DNA from: Aggregatilineales bacterium
GTDB lineage: Bacteria > Chloroflexota > Anaerolineae > Aggregatilineales > Phototrophicaceae
Reading direction: 5' to 3'
Assembly (NCBI GenBank): GCA_030834905.1
Contig: JAUQWZ010000054.1
Coordinates: forward strand, 1 to 64,000
Length of the DNA stretch: 64,000 bases
A program made the translations under genes and the position numbers. Positions 48,826 to 58,406 of this stretch are shown piece after piece. The stretch's first letter is position 1. Each line of letters begins with the position of its first letter. The notes under the pieces were generated by a model, which saw only the letters and a program-made list of their open reading frames with translations, was not told where the DNA came from and did no database searches.

Positions 48826-51091
48826 GCCGCGCGTAACCTTCGGTGATGCTGTTATCCTGATTGTACGGCGTTGTCACGTTTTTGAGACGAAAGAGCAGCA
48901 GCAGAATCACCAGTGACACCAAACTCGCCAGCAATCCAGGCGTCAGCCAGGCGGGGACATAATCAAAGCGAACGGTATGCGCGCCCGCGTCAACCTGCAC
49001 CGCCCGGAACATCAGATTAGCGCGATAGATCGGCACAACTTCGTCATCAACCGCCGCTTCCCAGCCGGGATAATCGGTGTCCGCCAGCACCAGCCAGCCG
49101 TCGCGATCCATCACCACCGAGATCGTCACGCTGCCTGACGTGTATTCTGCCTGCATCACCCGCCCTGGCGGCAATTCCGGCGCTGGCTCGCAGCCAGCAT
49201 CGCCGAGGATATGCGCCTGCCCTTCCGGCTGCCAGTCGGCGTCCAGCAGTGCCGCTTCCAGTTCCGCCTGTGTCTCATGCCAGCAGATCGCGCTGACCAG
49301 CCAGACCCTTGATGAGTCATTATTCAGCGGCGCGTAGCTGCCATCTGTCCCGGCAACCGCGTTGACGGCTGCCGCCCGCAGCAGCCTAGCGTCGGGCTGG
49401 GAATTGGCTTCTATCAGGTTCAGATAGCTGGCAAAGTGACCGGGCAGCAGCGGGTCAAAGTTGTTCAGCAGCGCCCGACGGCGAGTCAGGTTCTGGTTGG
49501 GCAAATCGAGCTGGCGCAGAGTCTGCCATTCGTCAGCCGCGATCCGGTAGTCGTCAAAGCGGAAATAGGCGTCGTATTTGAGCGCGCGCTCGGCTTCACG
49601 CGGCATGTAGCCCCGTTCCGACGAACTGCCATCGATCCGGTCAGACTGGTAATAGTCACTCGTGACCGTCGGGTTTAATCCCCAACCGGCAAGCCCCAGA
49701 TCAACCGCCGCGACGATGAACACCCACGCGCGCCAGCGGGCATAGCGCGGGCTGCCCGCTTCCGGTTTGCGCAGGGTCAGCCAACCGGCGAGAAAGCCAA
49801 AGATGCTGGTGATCAGCGCTGCCCGTACCAGCACCACCACGCCGGGGTTGTCTGACGGAGCGAACAGCAGCATGACCAGCGCCGCCAGCGCCGCCGCCAT
49901 ACACACGACCATCAGCCGCCGAGTCCAGCGCCCACCGCGCCGCCACCAGGTCGCGCCAATCCCCGCCAGCAGGCTCAAGCCAAACACCGTCCACAAATGC
50001 CAACGCACCGGCGCCTGAAACAGGTCGAAGGTTGGCACATGATCATACAAGAATGGAAAGATCGGTGAGAACTGTCCCAGCGCCAGCAGGAAGCCAACCG
50101 CTGCGACCAGCCCCCAGAACGGCACCCATCGCGCCAGCGGGTCGTCGTGCCGCCTGCGCCACCAGCCGCTAACCGCAGCAATCGCCGCCGCCAGCGGCAG
50201 CAGACCGATATAAACGGCATCTTCAAAATACGCCCCAACGGTCAGATAGCTGCCGTCGGCGGGCGTGCCGAAGACAAACGACGACAGGAAGTTGAGCGTC
50301 CGGGCGGGACCAAAGCTGAAATTCATCGCCGTCCAGTAATCGACGCCGACGCTGCGCTGCGATAGTCCCAGCAGCTCGCCCGTTGCCGCCAACTGCGGCG
50401 CTGCCACGCCCGCGCCCAGCGCCAGGCAGCCGGCAAATGCCAGCAGCCGCCGCCAGTTGATCGGACGCTGGCTAAAAGTAACCCAGAGGGCGAACAACCC
50501 GACCAGTCCCAGGCTGTACCACGTCGTCTGCGCGTGCCCGGCAAGAAGCTGAAGCGCGGCGAACAGCGCCAGCCATGCCGCCGCGCGGCGGCTGCCGGTG
50601 GTCATCAGGTCATGTGCCGCCCACAGCAGCCAGGGCAGCCACGCCGCCGCGTAGATGACCGGGAACGTGCCCAGCCGGGCGACCAGATAGCCGGACAGCG
50701 CGAAGGCAAAGGCGCTCAGCCCGCGCCCGACGCCGTTCGCGCCCAACTGCCCCGCCAGCCGCCACATCCCCCATCCGGCGAGGAACAGGTGCAGCACAGC
50801 GGTCAGGCTCATGGTCTGCGCCAGCGGCAGGAAGAAGCCAATCCACGTAAACGGATACAGCAGCGCCGATTGATAATTGGCGAACAGCGGCGCGCCCGCC
50901 CCGTTGAAAGGATTCCATAACGGAAGCTGTCCCTCTCGCAGCAGCGAGAAGGCATATTCGCGCCAGGGGTAGAACTGGAGCGATGGCAGCCCCCAGAACA
51001 GAACGTCGCCGAGCAGTAGGCGGTAGAACACAACCGCCAGCGTCAGCGCCAGCAGCAGGAGTGGCAAGCGGGAATCCGTTCGTCTAAGCAT
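48815..51091 (-). CDS. YfhO-family membrane protein
   Basis: The protein has 758 residues with about 12 membrane helices. The N-terminal loop LPSLQFYPWREYAFSLL and PLWNPFNGAGAPLFANYQS are typical of YfhO-like GT-C proteins. A large C-terminal outer domain (about 470-720) ends in GWLVLADTDYPGWEAAVD, which is also a YfhO signature. In Firmicutes YfhO attaches sugars to lipoteichoic acid-like polymers; here the polymer is unknown. Overlaps: 11 bases with the WbaP gene and 1 base with the upstream YfhO-like gene. Confidence 0.85.
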   Translation of the reverse strand: MLRRTDSRLPLLLLALTLAVVFYRLLLGDVLFWGLPSLQFYPWREYAFSLLREGQLPLWNPFNGAGAPLFANYQSALLYPFTWIGFFLPLAQTMSLTAVLHLFLAGWGMWRLAGQLGANGVGRGLSAFAFALSGYLVARLGTFPVIYAAAWLPWLLWAAHDLMTTGSRRAAAWLALFAALQLLAGHAQTTWYSLGLVGLFALWVTFSQRPINWRRLLAFAGCLALGAGVAAPQLAATGELLGLSQRSVGVDYWTAMNFSFGPARTLNFLSSFVFGTPADGSYLTVGAYFEDAVYIGLLPLAAAIAAVSGWWRRRHDDPLARWVPFWGLVAAVGFLLALGQFSPIFPFLYDHVPTFDLFQAPVRWHLWTVFGLSLLAGIGATWWRRGGRWTRRLMVVCMAAALAALVMLLFAPSDNPGVVVLVRAALITSIFGFLAGWLTLRKPEAGSPRYARWRAWVFIVAAVDLGLAGWGLNPTVTSDYYQSDRIDGSSSERGYMPREAERALKYDAYFRFDDYRIAADEWQTLRQLDLPNQNLTRRRALLNNFDPLLPGHFASYLNLIEANSQPDARLLRAAAVNAVAGTDGSYAPLNNDSSRVWLVSAICWHETQAELEAALLDADWQPEGQAHILGDAGCEPAPELPPGRVMQAEYTSGSVTISVVMDRDGWLVLADTDYPGWEAAVDDEVVPIYRANLMFRAVQVDAGAHTVRFDYVPAWLTPGLLASLVSLVILLLLFRLKNVTTPYNQDNSITEGYARHDF

Positions 51092-53226
51092 TAGCGTGTC
51101 GTTTTGAGCAGCGCCAGCAGCGATAGAACCAACGCCACCGCCGCCAGCGCGGCGGAAGCTGCCGTAAGCTGATTCAGGTACGAAATCGTCGCTGAGGATG
51201 GCAGGTCGGCGGCTGCCCCCCAGCGCGGAAGTGTATCGTCTGCTGGCGACGCTGCATAGTCCAGATTGCGGTAAACAAACACGCCGCCGCCCTGACCAAC
51301 GACCTCATCCAGCAGCGACAGCCGCGCCTGTTCCAGCGGGCGGGCGGCGGTGACGTGACTCACGTCCCAGGCTGCCAGCATTTCCGTATCCGGCACAGCC
51401 TCACGGTTTGCCGTCGCCGGGTCATCACCCATGATGCCGTTCAGCGGCGGTACCACCACGCTGTAGCCCATGCGCTCGACGCCGCCCGCCTGCGCCACTG
51501 CCTGCGCCACACCATCGATCTGAAACGGATCGACGCCGCCAAACAGCCGCAGTCCATAGGCTTCGGCTGCCTGCTGCGGCAGACTGTAGTCGGGCGAATA
51601 GACGCGCGCGGCATTATCCTCGATCAGCGCCGCCGCCAGCGGCTGGTAGGGCGTCAGCCAATCCTGCTCGCCGCGCCATTCCAGCCACGAGCGTCCGGTG
51701 ATCAGCAGATCAGCGAATACGACAAAAACGACCAGAATCGCGGCGCGTTCGATGCTCACCGCGCGAAAGAACACCAGCAGCAGAATCAGCGACAGCCCGC
51801 CTCCGCCGACAATCACGCTCCAACCCGCCGCGTCGGGGATCGGCAGTCCGGTGATGGCAAACATGCCCCCCGCCAGCGCGGCGACCAAGCCGATCAGTGC
51901 GTACAGCCGCCAGCGCTGCGGCGTTCGCCTGTGCGTCCGATCCAGCAGCCAATCGAACCCAAATCCCGCCAGCAGCGCCAGCGCCAGCGCCACCACAAAC
52001 CACGCCCGCGAAGGCACGCGGAACCACAGCAGCGCCGGTATCAGCCGCGCCAGCGCCGACCACAACCAGCCGTTCTGACCGAGCGCAAACCAGACCGCCA
52101 GCAGCAGCGCCAGCAGCCAGAACCGCCGCCTGCGCGGGGCGGTGATCAGCGCCAGCACTGCCAGCGCCAGCACCGGCAGCCCGACGTAGGTCAGGGTTTC
52201 GATGTTGCCGCTGTGCGGCGGCAGCACCAGCCCGATCAGGTGCGCCGGTTCCAGCGAAAACATCCCTGCTTCCTCGATAGTCAGCCCGGCGCGGCTCAGA
52301 TAGGGCGACCACCCCAGCAGCGGCAGCGTAACCGAAGCCGTGAGCAGGGAAAAGAGCAGCGCCGCGGGTAAAAGCCACGCCAGCCGCCGCCACTGCTTCG
52401 CGCCCGCAATTTCATACAGCCCATAGGCGGCAGCCAGGCTCAGAGCGAACAGGCTCAGGCGCACGTCCGCCAGCAGCACCAGCGCCGCGAACAGGGCAAT
52501 TTGCAGCACCTGGCGGAGTACACCCGACTGGCGCGTTTCAGGGAGAATCCGTTCGGGCTGGAGTTGATCTCTACCCCTCACCCTGCTTAATTTCGTTGGG
52601 TCGTCCCTCTCCTCGCTTGCGTGAGAGGGCGACAAACCCGGCTTATTCCCCTTCTCCCCGCCTGCGTGGGAGAAGGGGTTAGGGGTTGAGGGGCTGTCGA
52701 GCACCCCCCAACTTACAAACCGCAGCACCGCGTCCATCAGCCACGGAAGCCAGGCAAGCGCGTAGAGCAAATCGAGATGTCCTGCTCCGGTATGGCCAAT
52801 CACCCTCGGAGACAGCGCGAATGCGACAGCGCTCAGAGCGGCGGCTTCGCGGCGCAGCCCCTGCGCCCGCGCCCACCGCCACATACCCGCCCCGGCAATG
52901 ACGAGGTGCAGCCCGATCATCAGATCGAGGTGCAGCGCCGCCGGAAGCAGCAGCGCCAGCCATTGAAGCGGATAAGCCGTCTTGTTGAGGGGGTTGGCGG
53001 CAAACGGCGCGCCTGCCATCAGCGTTTCGCGCCACAAGGGGAATTGCTGCTGCTCGATGACCGCCGTTCGCAGAAACAGTGCCGCGCCCCAGTGCGATGT
53101 AACCGCGTCGGAATAGCGCGCGCCGGGATTAAACGGCAGGCTGCCGGGGAAAAAGCCGGTGACGAGCAGGAGTGCCCCGCCCATCACCAGCAGTGTCAGC
53201 TTAAGGCGCATAAATCGCCACATCAC
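51091..53226 (-). CDS. YfhO-like membrane protein with an in-frame repetitive-element insertion
   Basis: A 711-residue protein starting at GTG-ATG (either may serve), with about 11-12 membrane helices. N-terminal region shows LPFNPGARYSDAVTSHWG and FAANPLNKTAYPLQWL, as in YfhO relatives. Residues about 177-218 are a Pro/Ser/Lys/Glu-rich hydrophilic insertion (STPNPFSHAGGEKG, HASEERDDPTKLS) that breaks a loop between two helices. It is encoded by a palindromic repetitive sequence (52573-52696). Its start overlaps the preceding gene by 26 bases and its stop overlaps the next start by one base. Confidence 0.83.
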   Translation of the reverse strand: MMWRFMRLKLTLLVMGGALLLVTGFFPGSLPFNPGARYSDAVTSHWGAALFLRTAVIEQQQFPLWRETLMAGAPFAANPLNKTAYPLQWLALLLPAALHLDLMIGLHLVIAGAGMWRWARAQGLRREAAALSAVAFALSPRVIGHTGAGHLDLLYALAWLPWLMDAVLRFVSWGVLDSPSTPNPFSHAGGEKGNKPGLSPSHASEERDDPTKLSRVRGRDQLQPERILPETRQSGVLRQVLQIALFAALVLLADVRLSLFALSLAAAYGLYEIAGAKQWRRLAWLLPAALLFSLLTASVTLPLLGWSPYLSRAGLTIEEAGMFSLEPAHLIGLVLPPHSGNIETLTYVGLPVLALAVLALITAPRRRRFWLLALLLAVWFALGQNGWLWSALARLIPALLWFRVPSRAWFVVALALALLAGFGFDWLLDRTHRRTPQRWRLYALIGLVAALAGGMFAITGLPIPDAAGWSVIVGGGGLSLILLLVFFRAVSIERAAILVVFVVFADLLITGRSWLEWRGEQDWLTPYQPLAAALIEDNAARVYSPDYSLPQQAAEAYGLRLFGGVDPFQIDGVAQAVAQAGGVERMGYSVVVPPLNGIMGDDPATANREAVPDTEMLAAWDVSHVTAARPLEQARLSLLDEVVGQGGGVFVYRNLDYAASPADDTLPRWGAAADLPSSATISYLNQLTAASAALAAVALVLSLLALLKTTR
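52573..52696. repeat. REP/MITE-like double-hairpin element inserted in frame
   Basis: The element is about 124 bases, flanked by ACCCCTCACCCT and GGTTAGGGGTTGAGGGG. It contains two palindromes: CCCTCTC...GAGAGGG (52605-52629 region) and CCCCTTCTCCC...GGGAGAAGGGG (52649-52678 region). It has the same overall look as extragenic repeats, yet lies within a coding region and leaves the frame open. Confidence 0.75.
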
Positions 53227-54850
53227 CGGATCGGGCGATCAGCCGAAGATCGGCTCGACAGGGTGCTTCGCCCAACTGCGATTCCTGCTGCCCGTACAGG
53301 ACGTAGCGTACGTTGTATCGATCCAGCAGCGCGGCGCAGTCGCCGGTTCCGGCGTACCAGTCATTCACCAATTGAAGCTTGGCGTCTGCGTCCAGCGTCT
53401 CATACGGATGTCCGTAGACCACGCGCGCGCCCGTCCAACCCGGAATCCAGGTACTGACGACCGGCGACGCCAGCACCACATCCTGATCGGTGGTATGCTC
53501 GCCCAGCCATTCAAAAACATCGCGGTAATCACGCGGCAGAAAAATACCGACCGCCTGTTCCGGCGTGCCGACTGTCAGCGGCAGTACCGGCAGCAGCAGC
53601 ATCAGAATCTGGCTCAGCGCCGCCAGCGGCACAAACAGCGCGAATAACAGCTTGCGCCAGCGCCGGGCGATATGCGGCAGCCACACATCTTCAATCGCGC
53701 GGGTGGCGAAATAGGCGACGGGCAGCATGAGTCCGACGCCAAAACGCCGCTGAATGTTGCTTGGCAGAAGCATCAAAATCACCATACAGACCAGCCACAG
53801 CAGCATAAAGCGGTCGCCATCACGTTCAAAGCGGCGAACCGCGCGGTAGATGCCGGGCAGCCCCACCAGCAGCGGCAGTCCTAAGCCGATAATCAGCGCC
53901 CACAGCGGCGGCGAGGGCGTCACGTTCTGGAGGTTCCAGCGCGCCATCGCCGGGTTGTAGGCGATCAGACTCATGATGTAGAGCAAAATCGGAATCGGTG
54001 GCAGGATAAGCGCCAGCGTCCACGTCCAAACCAGGCGCGGCATCCACCGTTCGCGCGCAAACATCACCACGATTGACAGCACCACCGCGCCAGCAAGCGG
54101 CACCAGCGCCTGTGGGTACAGGAACGCCAGCAGCAAACTCAGCAGCCCGGCAATCGGGAAGCTCATCGCCAGCGCCCGGTCTTCTTCCGCGCCGGGGCGA
54201 AAGACGGCGATAAACATTCCCACCAGCAGCGCCAGAACGCCAATCGCCAGCGGGAAATGGACGTTGACCAGCGTGCTGAAAAACGGAAAGGCTTCAGGAA
54301 TCAGCGGAAAATCGGGGAAGATGGACAGCCCGGTCAGCGGCGCAAACAACCAGCCAAAGCCCGCGCCGGTTGCGGCGATGACCAGGAACACCCGCCGCGC
54401 GCGAACGCGGGTCCAGATAGCCGCGCCAAGCTGGTACAGCGCCGCGTACATGAACAGTGAGGCAAAGACCCGCGCGACGTGAAACATCACGATCAGCGGG
54501 ATGCCGGTCACCCGCGCAAGCTGCCCAAGCAGCGGATACAGCGTCTGGATGAACGCGCCTGTGTGTGTCTCCGGCGTGTGCTGAAAGACGACCATCCAAT
54601 CGCCGCCTGCGCCCAGCGCCATTTTCGCCAGATACGTCGCGCCATCAAGGTAATTGTGCAGCACGCCCATGAACTGCCAACTGCCCGTCCCCATCAGGGC
54701 GACCCACAGCAGCGGCAGGAAGGCGAGCAGCACCAGCCCGCAGCCGACAAATACCACCCACCGCCACTCAAAAGCAGCAATATAACTGGTGGTGCGTGAT
54801 TGCGCTGCGCGTGTTTTGAAAGCGACGGTTGGGCTGTGTGCTTGGCGCAT
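53201..54850 (-). CDS. multi-spanning membrane protein, GT-C-like
   Basis: The 549-residue protein has about 11 membrane helices. Its first outer loop reads LHNYLDGATYLAKMALG then HTPETHTGAF, and its C-terminal outer domain (about 450-549) reads VFEWLGEHTTDQDVVLASP and RYNVRYVLYGQQE, a layout shared with other proteins of this block. Sugar specificity is not known. The ATG follows GAGGTTCG at good distance. It is the first gene of the minus-strand block, with a divergent NTPase gene upstream. Confidence 0.75.
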   Translation of the reverse strand: MRQAHSPTVAFKTRAAQSRTTSYIAAFEWRWVVFVGCGLVLLAFLPLLWVALMGTGSWQFMGVLHNYLDGATYLAKMALGAGGDWMVVFQHTPETHTGAFIQTLYPLLGQLARVTGIPLIVMFHVARVFASLFMYAALYQLGAAIWTRVRARRVFLVIAATGAGFGWLFAPLTGLSIFPDFPLIPEAFPFFSTLVNVHFPLAIGVLALLVGMFIAVFRPGAEEDRALAMSFPIAGLLSLLLAFLYPQALVPLAGAVVLSIVVMFARERWMPRLVWTWTLALILPPIPILLYIMSLIAYNPAMARWNLQNVTPSPPLWALIIGLGLPLLVGLPGIYRAVRRFERDGDRFMLLWLVCMVILMLLPSNIQRRFGVGLMLPVAYFATRAIEDVWLPHIARRWRKLLFALFVPLAALSQILMLLLPVLPLTVGTPEQAVGIFLPRDYRDVFEWLGEHTTDQDVVLASPVVSTWIPGWTGARVVYGHPYETLDADAKLQLVNDWYAGTGDCAALLDRYNVRYVLYGQQESQLGEAPCRADLRLIARSGDVAIYAP

Positions 54851-54996
54851 AATACGAACCTCGGAAAAACTATAGCTCCTTCGTATCTTATAGTCTATGC
54901 GAAGGTTTTCTGCACAAGGATTGATCCTTTTATCTTTTTCACATCAGATTGTGCTTACAATGAGAGTCAAATCCACGTCAGCGGCGGAGACTCCAC

Positions 54997-57702
54997 ATGA
55001 GCATTGACATCGAGAACTTTGGGCTTGGTTTGTTGGCGGGATGGGGCAGCGCTTATGCCCTGTACCGGGCGCGGCATCTGCTGCAAGGCGCAGCTTCATC
55101 AGTCAGCGAGAGCGCATCCAGCGCGCAGAATTCAGCGACGCGCAGCGCCGACAGCCGCTACATCAACGACCTGATCGAGCGTGCCAATGGCTCGCACCTC
55201 GGCGGCATGGCGGTCAAAATGACGGATATTATGGTCGAGCCGCGCTTTATCCCCGCGCCGGAATTCGCGCTGCCGCCAGACGACGAGGTGATACACGACA
55301 TCTTCCGGGTGATTCCAGTCGTACACGATCATCCGTACCTGCACGCTTCCTATAATATCGACACCCTTTCGATTGACGAGCTTTCCACCGGAAGCCGGGC
55401 GCTGGCGCTGCTTGGGCTGCCCGGCAGCGGGCGCACCACCGCCCTGCAGGCAATCGCGCTGCACAGCCTCGGCGTCGTCAAGTTCACACCGCCGCAGGAC
55501 AAAATTCAGGCGAAACTGGACAGCGAAGAAGCCGCCCTGAGCGAAAAGGAACGCAGCGTGCGCGTTCAGGAACGTATCCTGATCGAACAGCGCGCCAAAG
55601 AGCGACTCGCCAACGAACAGGGCAACGCCTTTGACGCCGAAGCCGATGAGGAACTGCGCAGCGCCCTGCCCCTGTTCCGCCGCCTGATGCCGGTCTACGT
55701 CCATTTTGCCGACCTGCTGGCAAACGGCGGCGATTTTGGGCAGGAAGTCGATCCCGCCGAAATGATCGTCCGCGCCGTTCAGTACAACGTCAAGCGCGTC
55801 ACCGCCAAGACGATTCCGCGCAACATGTACAACCGATTCAACAAGGGTCACATCCTGCTGCTGGTGGACGGTTATGACGATCTGCCGGAGTTCGAGCGCC
55901 CGCGCGCGCTGGCGTGGCTCAACGCCTTTATGGATCAATACAGCCAGAACTTCATCATCGTCGCCGGACCCGTGACCGGCTTTGGTGGCATCACGCGCAC
56001 GGGCTTCACGCCGGTCTTTGTGCGTCCGTGGAGCGACCTCGACATCAATGCCACTGCTGACCACTGGGCGGATTCCTGGCAGCGCATGACCAAACGCGGT
56101 CGCCGGAGCGCGAACCGACCCGATCAGGCGGCGATTGACCGGGCACGAGCCAACAACCGCGCGCTGCTGCCTCTGGAAGTCACGGCGAAGATCTGGGCAA
56201 GCTATACCGGGCAGGTGGATGTGCCCGGCTACGAAGGCTGGATTCGCGCCGCGCTGTCACGGTTAATTCCCGACGACCAGCCGCTTGCCGGTCTGCTGCC
56301 GCGATTAGCGCAGCTTGCCGCTGTCCAGCTTGAAGAAGGGTACATCACCAGCGCCCGTTTACAGGCGCTCTCCATCGGCGGAATCGACGGCGATACCGCC
56401 CCCGCCGAAACCGGCGAAACGCCGGTGGAAACGCCGCCCGAAGCAGCATCCGGCGGCGAGAACCAGAAAGCCGGAGACGCGGAAGAAGATACCGAGACAA
56501 AATCGGCGCAGGGAAGGCTGCTGGCGAGCCTGCGTAAACAGGGCTTGCTGATTCGCTATCGTGGTGACCGCTACCAGTTCCGCCACTGTCTGCTTGCCTC
56601 GTATCTCGCCAGCCTGACGCTCAAACAATCCAGCGCCGACGAACTGAACTCGCGGCTGGAACGCCCGGCATGGAAACAGGCAGTCGCCTACACGGCGCTG
56701 CACACATCGGTTGACCGGCTGGTACGCAAGCGCCTGACCGCCGGAGCCGATGCGCTGCACAACAATCTGCTCGACCTAAGCCGCTGGATCGCCTACTCGC
56801 CAACCGACACCGACTGGCGCGGCGACGTTCTCCGCAGCCTCGGCAATCTGCTGATCGTGCCAAACCAGTACCCGCTGCTGCGCGAACGGGCGGCGGCGGC
56901 ACTGCTGGACAGCCGCGACGAAAGCACGATCCTGATCTTCCGCCGCGCGGTGCGCAACATGAATCCGTACATCCGCCGCCTTGCCTGTTTAGGGATGGGC
57001 GCGCTGGGCGATGCCGAAGCCATCCGCGATCTCAAGCCGTTGATTCGGGATCAGGAAATGGACGTACAGCTTGCAGCCGGCATGGCGCTGGGCGCGGTTG
57101 GCACCGAAGAAGCGCTGGAAGCAATGGTGGTTGCCTTCACCGAAGGCACCGAGCAGGTGCGGCAGGCAATGGCGGAAGCCTTCGCCGCCATGCCCGAAGA
57201 AGGCTATCCGATCCTCGCGGAAGCGGTTGAGCACCAGGATATGATGCTGCGCCGCGCTGCGGTGTTTGGGCTGCGCCGTATTCGCACGACCTGGGCGCTG
57301 ATCGCCATCTATCGGGCGTTCCTCGAAGACGAGCAGTGGTACGTGCGCTCGGCGGCGCAGCAGGCGTTTCAGGAAATTCAGTACGGGCGCGCCGAAAGCC
57401 CGACAGCACCTTACCCGCAGGCGGAAGCAATCCCCTGGCTGGTCGAATGGGCAGCCAGCCGCGGCGAAACCATGCCAGCAGGCGAAGGCGCTCAACAGAT
57501 GCTGCTGCGGGCGCTGCAGGAAGGCGAGCCGCCAATCCGCGCGCTGGCAGCCGAGAATCTGGGGCAGTTGGGGCTTGCCAGCATGAGCAAAGCGCTCTAC
57601 GGCGCGCTGCGAGATCGTCAGGAAGACGTTCGCGCCGCCGCCCACAAAAGCCTCGCCGGCTTGCAGATGCAGATCGGGCAGCCGCTGCCCATTCCGGCGT
57701 AA
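54997..57702 (+). CDS. membrane-anchored NACHT-like NTPase with C-terminal HEAT repeats
   Basis: A 901-residue protein: a short hydrophobic N-terminus (about 8-25), then an NTPase module with a Walker A-like loop LLGLPGSGRTTAL (138-150) where Arg replaces the usual Lys, a charged coiled-coil insertion (about 165-215), a Walker B motif HILLLVDGYDDLPE (about 287-300) with the extra small/acidic residues seen in NACHT proteins, a helical region, a Glu/Pro-rich linker near 470-500, and at least six HEAT-like repeats from about 630 (RRLACLGMGALGDAEAIRDL). NACHT proteins work as signal-triggered assemblies, many in antiviral defence. The role here is unknown. GGCGGAG precedes the ATG. Confidence 0.78.
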   Translation: MSIDIENFGLGLLAGWGSAYALYRARHLLQGAASSVSESASSAQNSATRSADSRYINDLIERANGSHLGGMAVKMTDIMVEPRFIPAPEFALPPDDEVIHDIFRVIPVVHDHPYLHASYNIDTLSIDELSTGSRALALLGLPGSGRTTALQAIALHSLGVVKFTPPQDKIQAKLDSEEAALSEKERSVRVQERILIEQRAKERLANEQGNAFDAEADEELRSALPLFRRLMPVYVHFADLLANGGDFGQEVDPAEMIVRAVQYNVKRVTAKTIPRNMYNRFNKGHILLLVDGYDDLPEFERPRALAWLNAFMDQYSQNFIIVAGPVTGFGGITRTGFTPVFVRPWSDLDINATADHWADSWQRMTKRGRRSANRPDQAAIDRARANNRALLPLEVTAKIWASYTGQVDVPGYEGWIRAALSRLIPDDQPLAGLLPRLAQLAAVQLEEGYITSARLQALSIGGIDGDTAPAETGETPVETPPEAASGGENQKAGDAEEDTETKSAQGRLLASLRKQGLLIRYRGDRYQFRHCLLASYLASLTLKQSSADELNSRLERPAWKQAVAYTALHTSVDRLVRKRLTAGADALHNNLLDLSRWIAYSPTDTDWRGDVLRSLGNLLIVPNQYPLLRERAAAALLDSRDESTILIFRRAVRNMNPYIRRLACLGMGALGDAEAIRDLKPLIRDQEMDVQLAAGMALGAVGTEEALEAMVVAFTEGTEQVRQAMAEAFAAMPEEGYPILAEAVEHQDMMLRRAAVFGLRRIRTTWALIAIYRAFLEDEQWYVRSAAQQAFQEIQYGRAESPTAPYPQAEAIPWLVEWAASRGETMPAGEGAQQMLLRALQEGEPPIRALAAENLGQLGLASMSKALYGALRDRQEDVRAAAHKSLAGLQMQIGQPLPIPA

Positions 57703-57724
57703 GCGCTGTTTTTCCCTAACCCTC

Positions 57725-57777
57725 ATGGCGTCGGGCTTCACAGGGGCGGTCAACCGACCGCCCACGCCATTCTTTTT
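57725..57777 (+). terminator. nested hairpin after the NTPase gene
   Basis: Outer stem ATGGCGT/ACGCCAT (57725-57731, 57764-57770) encloses GGGCGGTC/GACCGCCC (57744-57763) with an AACC loop, followed by TCTTTTT. The inner part also looks like a repetitive palindrome. Confidence 0.65.
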
Positions 57778-57812
57778 GCAGAATCAGGTGAGAACCGAGC
57801 AGCGACGTCTGA

Positions 57813-58406
57813 TTACTCGTCGTCTTCAGTAGCCTCAAGCGTGATTTCCTCGGTCAGTTCCGGCGTCGATTCAGCCGTTGCTTCAGGGGTTGCCTCAACC
57901 GGCAGCCGTTCGTTGTCCGGATCGCAGGGCAGCAGCCGGTCAAAATCGGTGTGGAACAGGTAGTCTTCTTCGCCCGCGCTGACGAGGATGCGATAGCCGC
58001 GCGATTCAATCGGGGTATACGACTGACCCGGCGCGGGACAGCCCAAACTGCTGTCAGTCCAGACGTAAGGCGCGATCTCGACCAACCGGACGCGCCGTGT
58101 TGACAGATCAAGGTCCTGCGCCACCACCCGCTGGGCGATGCCCACCAGTTCGGCGGCAATCGGATCAACGTCGATCCATGATTCAGACGTGCTTTCCGGC
58201 AGCGCTGGCGCGGTTGGGGTCGTGAACAGATCCTGCGGCTGTGTTCGCGGCTCCAGTGTCGCGGTGGGCGGCGCTGGCGTGGGGGTATCCGTCTCGGTCG
58301 CGTGGATGAGTTCCAGCGTCGGCGCAAGCGACGGCGACTGCTGCGTGCCGGAACATGCAGCCAGCAGCACCCACAGTAACGGAAGAAGCCAGCGCCGGAG
58401 TCTCAC
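57813..58406 (-). CDS. lipoprotein with a conserved Cys-containing domain
   Basis: The 197-residue protein has a lipobox LLAAC (Cys18), a Thr/Pro spacer, and a compact domain (about 80-165) with WTDSSLGCPAPGQSYTP, GYRILVSAGEEDYLFHTDF and a final LLPCDPDNERLP. The two Cys probably form a disulfide. I have seen similar domains in Chloroflexota lipoproteins, but no function is known. The C-terminus is again Glu/Thr/Pro-rich. It overlaps the DUF167 gene by 4 bases (ATGA). Confidence 0.75.
   Translation of the reverse strand: MRLRRWLLPLLWVLLAACSGTQQSPSLAPTLELIHATETDTPTPAPPTATLEPRTQPQDLFTTPTAPALPESTSESWIDVDPIAAELVGIAQRVVAQDLDLSTRRVRLVEIAPYVWTDSSLGCPAPGQSYTPIESRGYRILVSAGEEDYLFHTDFDRLLPCDPDNERLPVEATPEATAESTPELTEEITLEATEDDE

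Noticed and set aside
52573..52696. Frameshift or pseudogene in the YfhO-like gene
   Set aside because: The odd segment keeps the frame and both flanks read as one normal membrane protein, so an in-frame insertion explains it better.
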